A stretch of 64,000 nt of DNA from Pseudomonadota bacterium (lineage in GTDB: Bacteria > Desulfobacterota > Desulfobulbia > Desulfobulbales > Desulfocapsaceae). This document shows, one piece after another, positions 55,230 through 63,872 of this stretch. Below the pieces are notes generated by a model. It ran no database searches and was not told where the DNA came from. It saw nothing but the letters and a program-made list of their open reading frames with translations. Within the stretch, counting starts at the first letter, position 1. Every line of letters starts with the position of its first letter. The DNA lies in contig JAHIUA010000093.1 of assembly GCA_018817385.1 (NCBI GenBank), positions 25,919-89,918 of the forward strand, in the 5' to 3' direction. The translations under genes were made by a program, and so were the position numbers.

Positions 55230-56114
55230 TTATTTCAAAACAGTCTTATTCTTTTTTGGCTGCCCCAGCGCCTGAAGTCCGCAAGGTGCATTCTGATTAG
55301 CCTTCCGCCACTTAACCGGATTCTGACAAAACTGCTTATATACTGAGAGAACTTCGTCCACCTCTCCATCCATCATCAGTTGCCCCTGTTCAAGCCAGAC
55401 GACACGAGAACATATCTCACGGAGTTGATCAGGATTATGCGAGACAATAATTACCGTCTTAGTTCTTTCCCGCATTTCCTCCATTCTCTTATTCGCTTTT
55501 TTACGGAATGCGGCATCACCGGTAGACATGACTTCATCCAAAATAATAATATCCGGATTCACAACTGTGGATACTGCAAACCCCAGTCGGCTTCGCATTC
55601 CGCTGGAGTAGGTTCTTACAGGTTCATCAAAGAAGTCGCCGAGTTCTGCAAACTCTTCTATTTCATCCATCTTTTCTTTGATTACCTTACGAGACAACCC
55701 GAGAATACTGGCGCTGATGATCACATTTTCCCGCCCCGTCATAGCTGGTCGAAAGCCAATTCCCAAGGCAAGCAGTTGCACTCTGCCATTCACAGTAACC
55801 CTGCCATTATCAGGCTTCAACGATCCACAGATAACCATCGAAACGGTACTTTTTCCTGAACCATTTCTCCCTATCAATCCTACGGTTTCACCTTCGAAAA
55901 GAGTAAAGGTTACATCCCGCAAAGCCCAGAACTCTTTACTCCCCCTAAGCTTTTTATTTTTAGAGAGAAAAAAACTGGCACTTCGCCGATAACAAAGACT
56001 TACCTCCTCAAGAAGAACAGAAGGTATTGGAGGGGAATATTCTAAAATAGTTGCTGCTTTCCCAGAATTCTGCAATGGGGCAGAATCGCCATTTATATCT
56101 ATTTCCCTACTCAT
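55230..56114 (-). CDS. Polysaccharide/polyol-phosphate ABC exporter ATPase without Wzt C-terminal domain
   Basis: A 294-residue ATPase with Walker A GRNGSGKST, signature TYSSGMRSRL and Walker B IILDEVMSTGD. The protein stops about 40 residues after the ATPase core, so it lacks a chain-recognition domain. That is the TagH/KpsT-like type. I chose the ATG at 56114; the longer reading from 56177 uses a TTG. It is paired with the permease gene 288 bp away on the same strand. The substrate chain should differ from that of the Wzm/Wzt pair at 42 kb, which has the C-terminal domain. Confidence 0.9.
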   Translation of the reverse strand: MSREIDINGDSAPLQNSGKAATILEYSPPIPSVLLEEVSLCYRRSASFFLSKNKKLRGSKEFWALRDVTFTLFEGETVGLIGRNGSGKSTVSMVICGSLKPDNGRVTVNGRVQLLALGIGFRPAMTGRENVIISASILGLSRKVIKEKMDEIEEFAELGDFFDEPVRTYSSGMRSRLGFAVSTVVNPDIIILDEVMSTGDAAFRKKANKRMEEMRERTKTVIIVSHNPDQLREICSRVVWLEQGQLMMDGEVDEVLSVYKQFCQNPVKWRKANQNAPCGLQALGQPKKNKTVLK

Positions 56115-56402
56115 TGAACTATTCACAATTCCATAACACCTATTAATTACGATAAAAATCCGAAAAACTTTCTTCAATAATCGTCAGACAAGACGCCTTG
56201 CCGATCAATACCTAATCATGCCGGACCTGAGCCAACATTCAGAGAATCCGATATCCCTGAAGACAATGACTTATCCGTCGAGAATCCAACAAAATATATT
56301 TCTGGATCGAGGCTCCCTCTATTCGCTTACCTCCCCTTTCCCGGTTATGGAAAACGAAGAAAAGCGGTGGCCACTCCCCTCACAAAAGACGCAACAACTC
56401 AC

Positions 56403-57188
56403 CTACAGCATTCGCACAATTTGGGAAGAATTCCTCCGCACCCAATAAAGTCCCAATTGGATCAAGACAATAATACAACAGAATAAAATCAGAAAATCTG
56501 TAACATTGAAGACTGCTCCGTCCAATAATACAGTCCGGAAAGCATCTATTAAGAATGCCATAGGATTGAGCTGAAATAAGACTTTAACAAATTCCGGGAG
56601 TTTCTCGTTCTGCATAACAGCTTCGGCTGGAAACAGAATAGGACTCAAGAAAAACCCCATCCGAAGAATATAATTAAGTATTTGATCCGTATCGCCAAGA
56701 TAGACATTGAGGACAGACACAAATAACCCCAGCCCATAACTTACCATCCCCGTAAGAAGCATTAGAGGGACCAGCAAAAAAGTATGGAGCCCTATGGCCT
56801 TAAAATTCCAAATCACGACTACAGCAAAGCCAATGGCTGCAAAGATCATCTGGACCATGACGGGAATCAAAATTAACATTGGAATAGGAAGAGCAACTTG
56901 TTTTATCAGTTGTGTGTTGCTGACAATTACTTTTGTAGTACCCAGGAGGGAAATGCTGAAATATTGCCAGGCAATAAGTCCGGTAAGTACAAAAAGGTGA
57001 AAGTTTTCTCCCCCTCTCCCTAAAATAATTCCGACAAAAAAATAGTATATCCCCATCATAACAAGAGGATTGATCACCCACCAGAACCATCCAAGCCGTG
57101 TTGCCTCAACGGAAGTTTTCAAATTAGCTTCCGTCAGAGAAATTAATGCAGACTGGTTACCGCGTAATTCGTTTATAAGTTTTTTCAC
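56403..57188 (-). CDS. Polysaccharide ABC exporter permease (second system)
   Basis: A 261-residue ABC-2 permease with six hydrophobic segments and the leading amphipathic region SVEATRLGWFWWVINPLVMMGIYYF. Its later FLSPILFPAEAVM and FQLNPMAFLIDAFRTVLLDG motifs match TagG/KpsM-like exporters. The start is a GTG at 57188 with no clear ribosome site. The 288-bp gap before the ATPase gene has no gene I can support. Together they form a second export system at this locus. Confidence 0.9.
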   Translation of the reverse strand: MKKLINELRGNQSALISLTEANLKTSVEATRLGWFWWVINPLVMMGIYYFFVGIILGRGGENFHLFVLTGLIAWQYFSISLLGTTKVIVSNTQLIKQVALPIPMLILIPVMVQMIFAAIGFAVVVIWNFKAIGLHTFLLVPLMLLTGMVSYGLGLFVSVLNVYLGDTDQILNYILRMGFFLSPILFPAEAVMQNEKLPEFVKVLFQLNPMAFLIDAFRTVLLDGAVFNVTDFLILFCCIIVLIQLGLYWVRRNSSQIVRML

Positions 57189-57733
57189 AATTCAAATACA
57201 TTACTAGAAATATTATGGCTCAACTTTCCGAGTTGATATAACCGACTGACTTATTGTTGCAACGACTGGAAGACACTATGATCTTTATTGACTGTAGCGG
57301 CCAACACATCAATGGAAAATTCAGATTTCAACTGAAAGCTGGAACAACGAATTCAAAAATGATTATTTGAAAACAAGCTTGCCCCGACAAGTCGGCAGAG
57401 TAACCAACCCGGAAAGTTGAACAAAAATTTCGGGGTTGCAGTTGCTATTCATTGCATAAATCAGATCATGCCACGTCTTCGACCAAGTGGCAACGCAACA
57501 TAAAAACCTTTTCCTCCGGGATAGAGCTGCAACGTTTTTCTTCGCAAAAATTTTCCTTCGTTTGCTATCGTTTATCACACCCAGATAAAAAGTCCAAGTC
57601 ACCTTAAACCCCAAAAACCATTACGGAGCCACTGGCCACTAAAATACCACGGATTCAGGAGGGCTGCAAAATCCTTATCGTCTCCTCGGTATTCACCCCT
57701 GGACAAGGATATCAAAATTTACTATCAGGACAT
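57189..57733. other. 545-bp spacer with no confident gene
   Basis: A 33-codon minus-strand tail (ending HSVFQSLQQ) near 57255-57350 and an 83-codon frame at 57363-57614 are present. Both lack start-site and family support. The region may hold promoter elements for the ABC pair. Confidence 0.6.
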
Positions 57734-58711
57734 CTATATAAATATTTTTTTAACCTTTTGGTAAATTCTTCGTCCTTTCCAAAAAAAACCTGCTTTCTTT
57801 TCGCCTGGAACAGGCTCTTTTGTTTTTATCAATTCCATACGAAGCAGTTCTATACTTTTCTCTAATTCATTAATTCGTCTATTTCTCCATCTAAATTCAG
57901 GATATAGCCAATTGATATGATCCCAAATATCATTCCACCAACCTCCCATTTCTTTCTGTACTTCATGGGAAACGAAGTTTGAACCTTTTAATCTTGAAAT
58001 AAAAGAATAAGACTTCCTTACACAGGAATTAATCAAAACAATATTGTTAGTTGTTGATCTGTTGAGACTTTTATCAACAGTATTAAATATATCCAATTCG
58101 CCTAATTGACAATCGACACCAATGTAATCCAACAACAAAGCTGCCTGCTTTTGTGGATCAACAAACCAATCTTCATAATGAACCACAAATAATTCTGAAT
58201 CAGTAAAATAAAAAGAGGAAACTGTTCTATAATACCAAGCCCATTCAAGAACTTCTTGAGCAACTTTATCTTCTAATATTTTTATATTCGAATCAATAAA
58301 GGCACCAGGATTTCTGCAGGCAAAAATGTAAACAGGCTCAAGCCCGCACTCATAAAAAATCTTTTTCCAGATTGGAAAGAGTAAAGTAATTTTTGGATCT
58401 TTTATGGCGAACAAGCCTGCACTGTTATCAAGGCTCTTAAGAAGGATTTCTTTGATTCGACTTTTCAGACAAAGAGCGTCTTCACGCTCAAAGTCTTCAA
58501 CAGGAATGGGTAAGTGGGCAGGTTTCTTTTTTTCCAGAAACTCACGTTCCAAGTTAACGATTTCTCTATCTTCCCAAAACCCTTTGGGATTGCTGTTGTT
58601 GCTCTCAATTTGACGAGTTGTGGTACTGATATTACAGCTCGCAAGAAACTGCATGATTAAAGATGTGCCACTTCTGCCCGGCCCTATAACTACAATTATC
58701 TTTTTATTCAT
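57734..58711 (-). CDS. Sulfotransferase-family protein
   Basis: A 325-residue protein with the PAPS-binding P-loop VVIGPGRSGTS (7-17) and the 3'-phosphate motif ACRNPGAFIDS (131-141), in which Arg133 and Ser141 are the expected contacts. The C-terminal 60 residues are basic and coiled-coil-like (RINELEKSIELLRMELIKTK). Members of this family transfer sulfate from PAPS to sugars or other hydroxyls. The gene has a noticeably AT-rich codon choice compared with the main operon. Its neighbour genes encode another sulfotransferase and glycosyltransferases, so a sulfated surface glycan is plausible. Confidence 0.8.
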   Translation of the reverse strand: MNKKIIVVIGPGRSGTSLIMQFLASCNISTTTRQIESNNSNPKGFWEDREIVNLEREFLEKKKPAHLPIPVEDFEREDALCLKSRIKEILLKSLDNSAGLFAIKDPKITLLFPIWKKIFYECGLEPVYIFACRNPGAFIDSNIKILEDKVAQEVLEWAWYYRTVSSFYFTDSELFVVHYEDWFVDPQKQAALLLDYIGVDCQLGELDIFNTVDKSLNRSTTNNIVLINSCVRKSYSFISRLKGSNFVSHEVQKEMGGWWNDIWDHINWLYPEFRWRNRRINELEKSIELLRMELIKTKEPVPGEKKAGFFWKGRRIYQKVKKIFI

Positions 58712-58897
58712 TACCCCTATCTATTACCCGAATCAATGGTCGTAACCTGAAACAGTCTCTATACTCAACCTAAATCTGTGACGATAGAGTTGGATCCCCC
58801 CATAACGAAGACTATCACACTGAGACTCTTGCTAAATAAATAAAAAACTGTCACCCCACTTATATGTCTGAAACGAATTAGCTTCACGGCATGTTAT
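58712..58897. other. Short spacer before the transposase remnant
   Basis: No gene is seen. I looked for IS terminal repeats in this stretch and found none that I could pair with the right side. Confidence 0.5.
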
Positions 58898-58928
58898 GGT
58901 ATTGCTTTGAACCATTTAAAGCAATACC
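58898..58928 (+). repeat. Perfect inverted repeat before the transposase remnant
   Basis: GGTATTGCTTT (58898-58908) and AAAGCAATACC (58918-58928) form an 11-bp stem with a 9-nt loop. It is immediately followed by GAGGAG and the ATG at 58940, so it could sequester a ribosome site or be part of an IS end. Confidence 0.7.
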
Positions 58929-58939
58929 GAGGAGAATGC

Positions 58940-59619
58940 CCATGAATCTCAAAACCAAGATATCATGGTTAACGGGTCGTGTCCAAAAAAGTTTATCCCC
59001 GCACACCTGAACGCACGCCCTGACACCCCAATCAGCGAGCAGGAAGAACGACTGGTATCAATTTTTGAGATTATCCAGGTTGAGTACTATTTTTGGCATT
59101 GGCCAACGAACCACTTGCCGATGACCTGCCTGGACATATCAGCCGGGATTCTACAACCATCGTTGCCAGGGGGAAACCTGTAAAAAAGGTGAAAGTTCCC
59201 AAGAAGCTTCGGAAGAGAGGCCGCCCCGCCAAGGGCGAAAAACGGGAACCGGCTCCAGTAAAACGACTAGACCGTCAAGGTTGCTATGTTTGGACAAGAA
59301 GCGGTCCTGGAACAGTCGATCAGTACCCCTGTTCCTTCTCCGTCAGTACATGACAGACAGGCTGCTATTCCGTTGATCAAGCAAACCAGCAGTAAAGCCG
59401 ATGATCTTGATCATCTGCTGATTGTACAGAGGACGCCAAACGGAACAACACAACAGGCAGGCAGATTGGCCCATGTGCACATCATTAACGAGCATGCTCG
59501 GGGAACAGAAGTCATTTCAATGGCATCCCATGAAGCGAGCACTACAAAATCAGACCATCTCTTGAATAGAAAAACAGCAGATCGAAAGAAAATTTTGATA
59601 CCAGCAACATCATGGTAAA
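58940..59619 (+). pseudogene. Degenerate DDE-type transposase gene (IS4/IS1182-like)
   Basis: Fragments of one transposase are spread over three frames. A start with a good ribosome site (GAGGAG, ATG at 58940) is soon stopped. Then come GHISRDSTTIVARGKPVKK and RKRGRPAKGEKRE (about 59132-59250), and then HDRQAAIPLIKQTS and VHIINEHARGTEVISM (about 59350-59520). The order matches transposases with DSTAIEAR, HDSQAAIPL and IIDEHARGTEVIPM segments. The catalytic middle is missing and there are frameshifts, so it is inactive. Family assignment is by recognised motif order and is approximate. Confidence 0.7.
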
Positions 59620-59824
59620 AGGGCACTGCTAGTGAAATCAACAGGTTATGTTCTGGGTGAGCATCTCAGTCGGCTCAAGCCCAGCACTCTTGTATTTCGT
59701 TACGTCTTAACTTGATCATTTTGCAACAGGCTGATAGGATTCCTTTTTCAACCCACCATCAATGTTATCGTTGTGTTCCGTAGAGGAAAGTTCTTGTACA
59801 AAATGGACCGAACTACAGCAAAAA
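59620..59824. mobile_element. Probable right end of the degenerate IS
   Basis: The sequence TTTTGCAACAGGCTGATAGG near 59720-59740 is of the kind found at ends of IS elements. A matching left end was not found, so the boundary is a guess. No gene is present. Confidence 0.3.
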
Positions 59825-60922
59825 TCACTTCTCCAGGTTCCTCTTGATAACTTTACGGTAAAAACGCTTAACTACAAGGCATATCAGATCTTTTGTATGC
59901 GTATTATGTATTGAGTGTGTCAATGCATTTTTTGTTTTCTCTTTTTCCAACACAATAGTTTTCCTGGCCTTTGTAAGTTGCCACTTTGGAACCAACATTG
60001 GTTGACTGTCATCATCTATATTATATAGTGGTCCAATGACAGGTCGATTTACCGTGGCGCAATAAAAGAAACTGAGATTCAGTTGATCTTTTTCATCACC
60101 TTCAGAACCAAGGAGCCCAACACATTGAACCCTTGCCTGTTGATAGTCATCATCTCGTATGAGCCTGCCTTTCCCGAACAAAACGACCTCCATCAAAGAA
60201 TGCCGGAGGAGAAAACCATGGAGAATTGCAGCATCAAAAGCACCCGGATCCTTACGTTCAGCTTCATCTAAGGAGGTGATAGTTTGAAATCCTGTGAACA
60301 ACTTACTGGAAAGAGCTTTGAGATCCTTCTGGGCAAGCATCAGCTGGATGCCCCAACTGATACTTTCCGCCATCAGGGGAAGATTGGGAGGCAATAAAAT
60401 CAATTTTGTCACCAAAAGGGAGCCGCCAGTGTCCACATCAGCAAGACTGTGAGCACCTGCAGACTGCCATGCATAGTTTTCCAACTCTGCAGGTGCAACA
60501 AACAAGGACAGTCCTTGATTCACCACATGAAATGTACCTGCTTCACTTTGCCAATTCATCGCGTAACGAACAAGACCACTGACGATATCAGCATTGGTTT
60601 CATTTAAGTGCCTGATAGCAACACTGAGACCAACGGCACGTGAGAACCCCCCTCGACGTGGCCAGAAGGCCACATACTCCAGCCTATCATCAAACTTTTT
60701 CAGCGCAGCAGGCAAGTCAAAAGTCGTTCTAATATCCTGGGTGAAAAGAATCATGGCGCCACGCTCGGCAGCATATCGATTCAGTTCGGCATCAAACGAC
60801 GAGTCCATCAACAGGACCAGAACGGTCTGAACATCATCCAGTGCTGGCAATGTCGTTACTGCCGATAGCACCTCTTCTGTACTGCAACAGCGTATTATCA
60901 CAGCAACATGTGTTTTACTCAC
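59825..60922 (-). CDS. Uncharacterised protein, possible divergent GT-A glycosyltransferase
   Basis: A 365-residue protein. The first 120 residues alternate beta strands and helices as in a GT-A fold (VAVIIRCCSTEEV, TVLVLLMDSSFDAELNRYAAERGA, ILFTQD), with AFWPRRGGFSRAVGLSVAIRHLNETNADIVSG reminiscent of a donor-site segment. The middle has EAERKDPGAFDAAILHGFLLRHSLMEV. The canonical DXD is not clear. The end is basic (VKRFYRKVIKRN). It overlaps the sulfotransferase-2 gene by 8 bp, so the two should be translated together. I do not recognise its family. Confidence 0.6.
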   Translation of the reverse strand: MSKTHVAVIIRCCSTEEVLSAVTTLPALDDVQTVLVLLMDSSFDAELNRYAAERGAMILFTQDIRTTFDLPAALKKFDDRLEYVAFWPRRGGFSRAVGLSVAIRHLNETNADIVSGLVRYAMNWQSEAGTFHVVNQGLSLFVAPAELENYAWQSAGAHSLADVDTGGSLLVTKLILLPPNLPLMAESISWGIQLMLAQKDLKALSSKLFTGFQTITSLDEAERKDPGAFDAAILHGFLLRHSLMEVVLFGKGRLIRDDDYQQARVQCVGLLGSEGDEKDQLNLSFFYCATVNRPVIGPLYNIDDDSQPMLVPKWQLTKARKTIVLEKEKTKNALTHSIHNTHTKDLICLVVKRFYRKVIKRNLEK

Positions 60923-61715
60923 CGCTAAACTTCTCCTTCACATTCTTGATCAGCTCATAGTCTTCTGCGAATTTACCCTGAAACATCTCAAAAGGTTCTT
61001 GCTCAAGGGAAAGATCTGCGCTAGACCACTTTGACTTATTCAGCCTTCGGCCATCAAAGTGATAATCAGCTGGCGCCCCGATAAGGTTAGCCACATGATT
61101 GAGAGATGCAGACAATGTTTCTACCATACCGATATAATCGTAATCAATACGGTCAACAAACAACGAATGGGATTGATAATACCAATGCCTGTCCATTTCG
61201 TATGGGTGCTGCTGACAGATAAAGCGGATAAAATCTTCAAGGGTTACCTTTTCGCTGATTGCGCGTTGATAGGTAATACGTGTCCCATATTTATGGGCAA
61301 GTATCTTCTGCCGGTTCACTATCCATTCAGTTCGCGTATTGAAAATGATGTCGTATGGCTCCATCCCCAGAGAGCCGAGACGATTTCTGTAACAAGAGAC
61401 CACACGCTTAAACGGGTCACGGACAAAACCTATTTTTGGAACAGAATGATCTCTGAGAAGATCATAGAAACGTTGCTCCGGCATATCCGCCGGACTCACA
61501 AAACCGGTGGCAAGACGATTATGTGGTGTTTGATATTTTGGATATGGAGAACCATGTTCTATTCGATACAGCTCTGACTTTATCAAAGAACAGGCATTTT
61601 TAGAACAAGCAACGTAGATACAATTAGTCTTCGGCAAATACAATATCTCGTTATTAACAAGACCTGGATGAAAGTTACGCGATCGCAACTCTTGGAAGAA
61701 ATTTATAGCCGACAT
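60915..61715 (-). CDS. Carbohydrate sulfotransferase, Sulfotransfer_2 (HNK-1/chondroitin type) family
   Basis: A 266-residue protein with the 5'-phosphosulfate loop YVACSKNACSLIKSEL (34-49), the 3'-phosphate motif GFVRDPFKRVVSCYRNR (96-112) and the late SLSASLNHVANLIGAP segment. These features match the family of animal carbohydrate sulfotransferases and its bacterial relatives, which sulfate sugar hydroxyls using PAPS. The sulfotransferase at 57.7 kb is of a different type, so two sulfation steps may exist. It directly follows the GT32-GT2 gene with no gap and overlaps the next gene by 8 bp. Confidence 0.82.
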   Translation of the reverse strand: MSAINFFQELRSRNFHPGLVNNEILYLPKTNCIYVACSKNACSLIKSELYRIEHGSPYPKYQTPHNRLATGFVSPADMPEQRFYDLLRDHSVPKIGFVRDPFKRVVSCYRNRLGSLGMEPYDIIFNTRTEWIVNRQKILAHKYGTRITYQRAISEKVTLEDFIRFICQQHPYEMDRHWYYQSHSLFVDRIDYDYIGMVETLSASLNHVANLIGAPADYHFDGRRLNKSKWSSADLSLEQEPFEMFQGKFAEDYELIKNVKEKFSGE

Positions 61716-63404
61716 TTAAGGCTGTCTCCAGAACAACTTACCTGAACGGTGCATCGATTTATCCTGTTGCAAAAATTCATTACGTTTTCCATAAAAATGC
61801 ATTTGCCTGATGTGCATCGATTGCATGGCGGCTACCAACCCTATATCCCGATCTCGCAGCTGGGCAAAACGTTGATTACTACGGCGATGGTGTTGGGTAA
61901 CAAGCAAGTTTGTATAACAGACTTTCAACTTCTCCCCTATTATCGTATGGTAGTCTGCATAAAACTTTTCATGTTCCCCTGTGATTTTGCACTGCGGCTC
62001 CCAGCGCAATCCATAATCCGCAAAAATCTCTCGCCTGAAAAGAGTAAAGTTATTGACCGTATCCATTTGTTGAATATAAAAACAGGGTGTTATAAACTGT
62101 CGAGGTATGTCAATATATTCAGCCGGAAGATATTTTTGCACCTCTCCTTCCCGCCATGTCAGATGGTTGAAACAGGTAACAACCGCTGGACTTATTAACT
62201 TGTCGGAATCGTCGTAGGTATAATTTTCAAATAAACCGCCAAGTACACCAATATCCTGACGCAGACTCATCAACTCAATGGCCTGCTTAAAATGCAGACG
62301 ATCATCAAAAATGAAATCATCATCGCAAAGAAAAACAAGAGGTCGCTCGGCAGCTGCTACCAACAAGTTACGACTGGCCCCAAGCCCATAGTCATTCCCT
62401 ACCCGTGTCACCTTACAGCCATACTCAACCTCAGCCTGTTCATATTCTGGTTCGGCATCCCCCTGTGCAACAAAATGGATAGCAACATCATTTCCCAACT
62501 GCTGCCGAACTGATTTGATAAATTTGATACAGCTCTTTGGGCGAGCAATGGTAGTAAAGACGAGTTCCACATCTTGTGGGGTGAAAACGTGCTCTGGTGC
62601 CTGAGGAGAGGTTACCCATAATGCTTGTTCCGGTAACTCCCGTCTCATCAAGGCACCAAGCAAACAGTTGCTGTTTAAGAGTTGCCGACGAGTTGTGATC
62701 TTATTACTCGCAGTGAACCTTTTATTATAAAGCATTACAACTTTAACATTTGCAGGGATAAGTTCGTCGAGATCTAAGCGATCAGTACGCTTCCAGAATA
62801 TGTCAGAATCTTCAAAGTGTATGGGGTGAATAATTTTCTCAGGTTCGAAATAGCAGACATCTTTATGTTCAAAAGCTATCGGCGTCAACATGCTGGCCCC
62901 AATTTCGCTCCAACTGAAGCTTTCACCGCAGGCAAGTTTATTCTGAATAAGATCCGTCATTACTTGTAGATATTGACTGATAACGATTCCATGTGGGCGC
63001 GAAGCCATAAAGCCATTGCTAACGACATTATTTGTTTCTGTTTTATGCATTGAGTAAAAATCATACTCGGAAAGTATGTCAGTCACCAATGGACCCAAAT
63101 CGGTAAGCACAAGACAGTCTATGTCCATCCAGATACCACCATATTTTTCTAACAGGGCAACTCTAATATAGTCAGCTGCAAGGGCAATTGGGGGGACCGA
63201 ATCGGAGTGTAGTCGAATTGCATCCAGATCAAATGGAATATTGGGGAGGAAGTTACAGAGTATTTCCGGTGTGACAAGAACCACATCACACTCAGGGCAA
63301 TTCTTCACCATCACTTCATAACACATCTTCAGGTATACCGGCATTTGGGATCCGGGAAGGTTTTTCCAGTACAACCATAGCGTTGTTTGTTTGCTGCGTT
63401 CCAT
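61716..63404 (-). CDS. Bifunctional glycosyltransferase: N-terminal GT32 domain fused to a GT2-like domain
   Basis: A 562-residue protein. Residues 1-260 are a GT32-type (sugar-binding region with DXD) domain: LYWKNLPGSQ, then ALAADYIRVALLEKYGGIWMDIDCLVL (74-100) with the DXD at 94-96, the hallmark of capsular GT32 enzymes. Residues about 280-560 form a second GT-A domain with ELVFTTIARPKSC, NDYGLGASRNLLVAA and LCDDDFIFDD, plus a late EHEKFYADY acceptor motif. So it probably adds two sugars. It heads a three-gene unit with the sulfotransferase and the unassigned protein. Confidence 0.82.
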   Translation of the reverse strand: MERSKQTTLWLYWKNLPGSQMPVYLKMCYEVMVKNCPECDVVLVTPEILCNFLPNIPFDLDAIRLHSDSVPPIALAADYIRVALLEKYGGIWMDIDCLVLTDLGPLVTDILSEYDFYSMHKTETNNVVSNGFMASRPHGIVISQYLQVMTDLIQNKLACGESFSWSEIGASMLTPIAFEHKDVCYFEPEKIIHPIHFEDSDIFWKRTDRLDLDELIPANVKVVMLYNKRFTASNKITTRRQLLNSNCLLGALMRRELPEQALWVTSPQAPEHVFTPQDVELVFTTIARPKSCIKFIKSVRQQLGNDVAIHFVAQGDAEPEYEQAEVEYGCKVTRVGNDYGLGASRNLLVAAAERPLVFLCDDDFIFDDRLHFKQAIELMSLRQDIGVLGGLFENYTYDDSDKLISPAVVTCFNHLTWREGEVQKYLPAEYIDIPRQFITPCFYIQQMDTVNNFTLFRREIFADYGLRWEPQCKITGEHEKFYADYHTIIGEKLKVCYTNLLVTQHHRRSNQRFAQLRDRDIGLVAAMQSMHIRQMHFYGKRNEFLQQDKSMHRSGKLFWRQP

Positions 63405-63872
63405 CTGTTTCCTCTATTAATCACCCAAACAGCAAATCAGGTTTCCGGTGCACCATAAATCTACTGCAATGCAATCAGTTGGACCCCCAACCACGGTGAC
63501 CTGTTTACAGAATTGCAAGCACTACGCCCACAACCAGATCAACAACAATCCAGTCATTTGTTCCGTAGCGGCCTGTTGACAATAAGCTATATCCATGACG
63601 TAGCGAAACAGGCGTGGTCGTACTCTGCCGAACTTAGCCCGTTCAGTTCAGCACTATAAAAGAGGCAATAGCTAGAGTACCCAGCGTTAGAGGGTCATCA
63701 TTTATCACTACGAAAAAGTCAGAAAGAGACACCCAAAAAACTACAACTCTGAGCAAGGCAGGCAACTGTGTACCGCAGAAAGACAGCCATCTTCTTTTAA
63801 ATAGCATCTACGTTTTTCAAGTAAATTCTGTTCTGCAGTCGCTATACTCCTTGTTGCTTCCTCTAGGAGCCT
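63405..63872. other. 468-bp spacer with no confident gene
   Basis: No supported coding frame is found. It lies between the GT32-GT2 gene start and an apparent IS terminus, so promoter elements for that gene may lie here. I cannot assign them. Confidence 0.5.
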
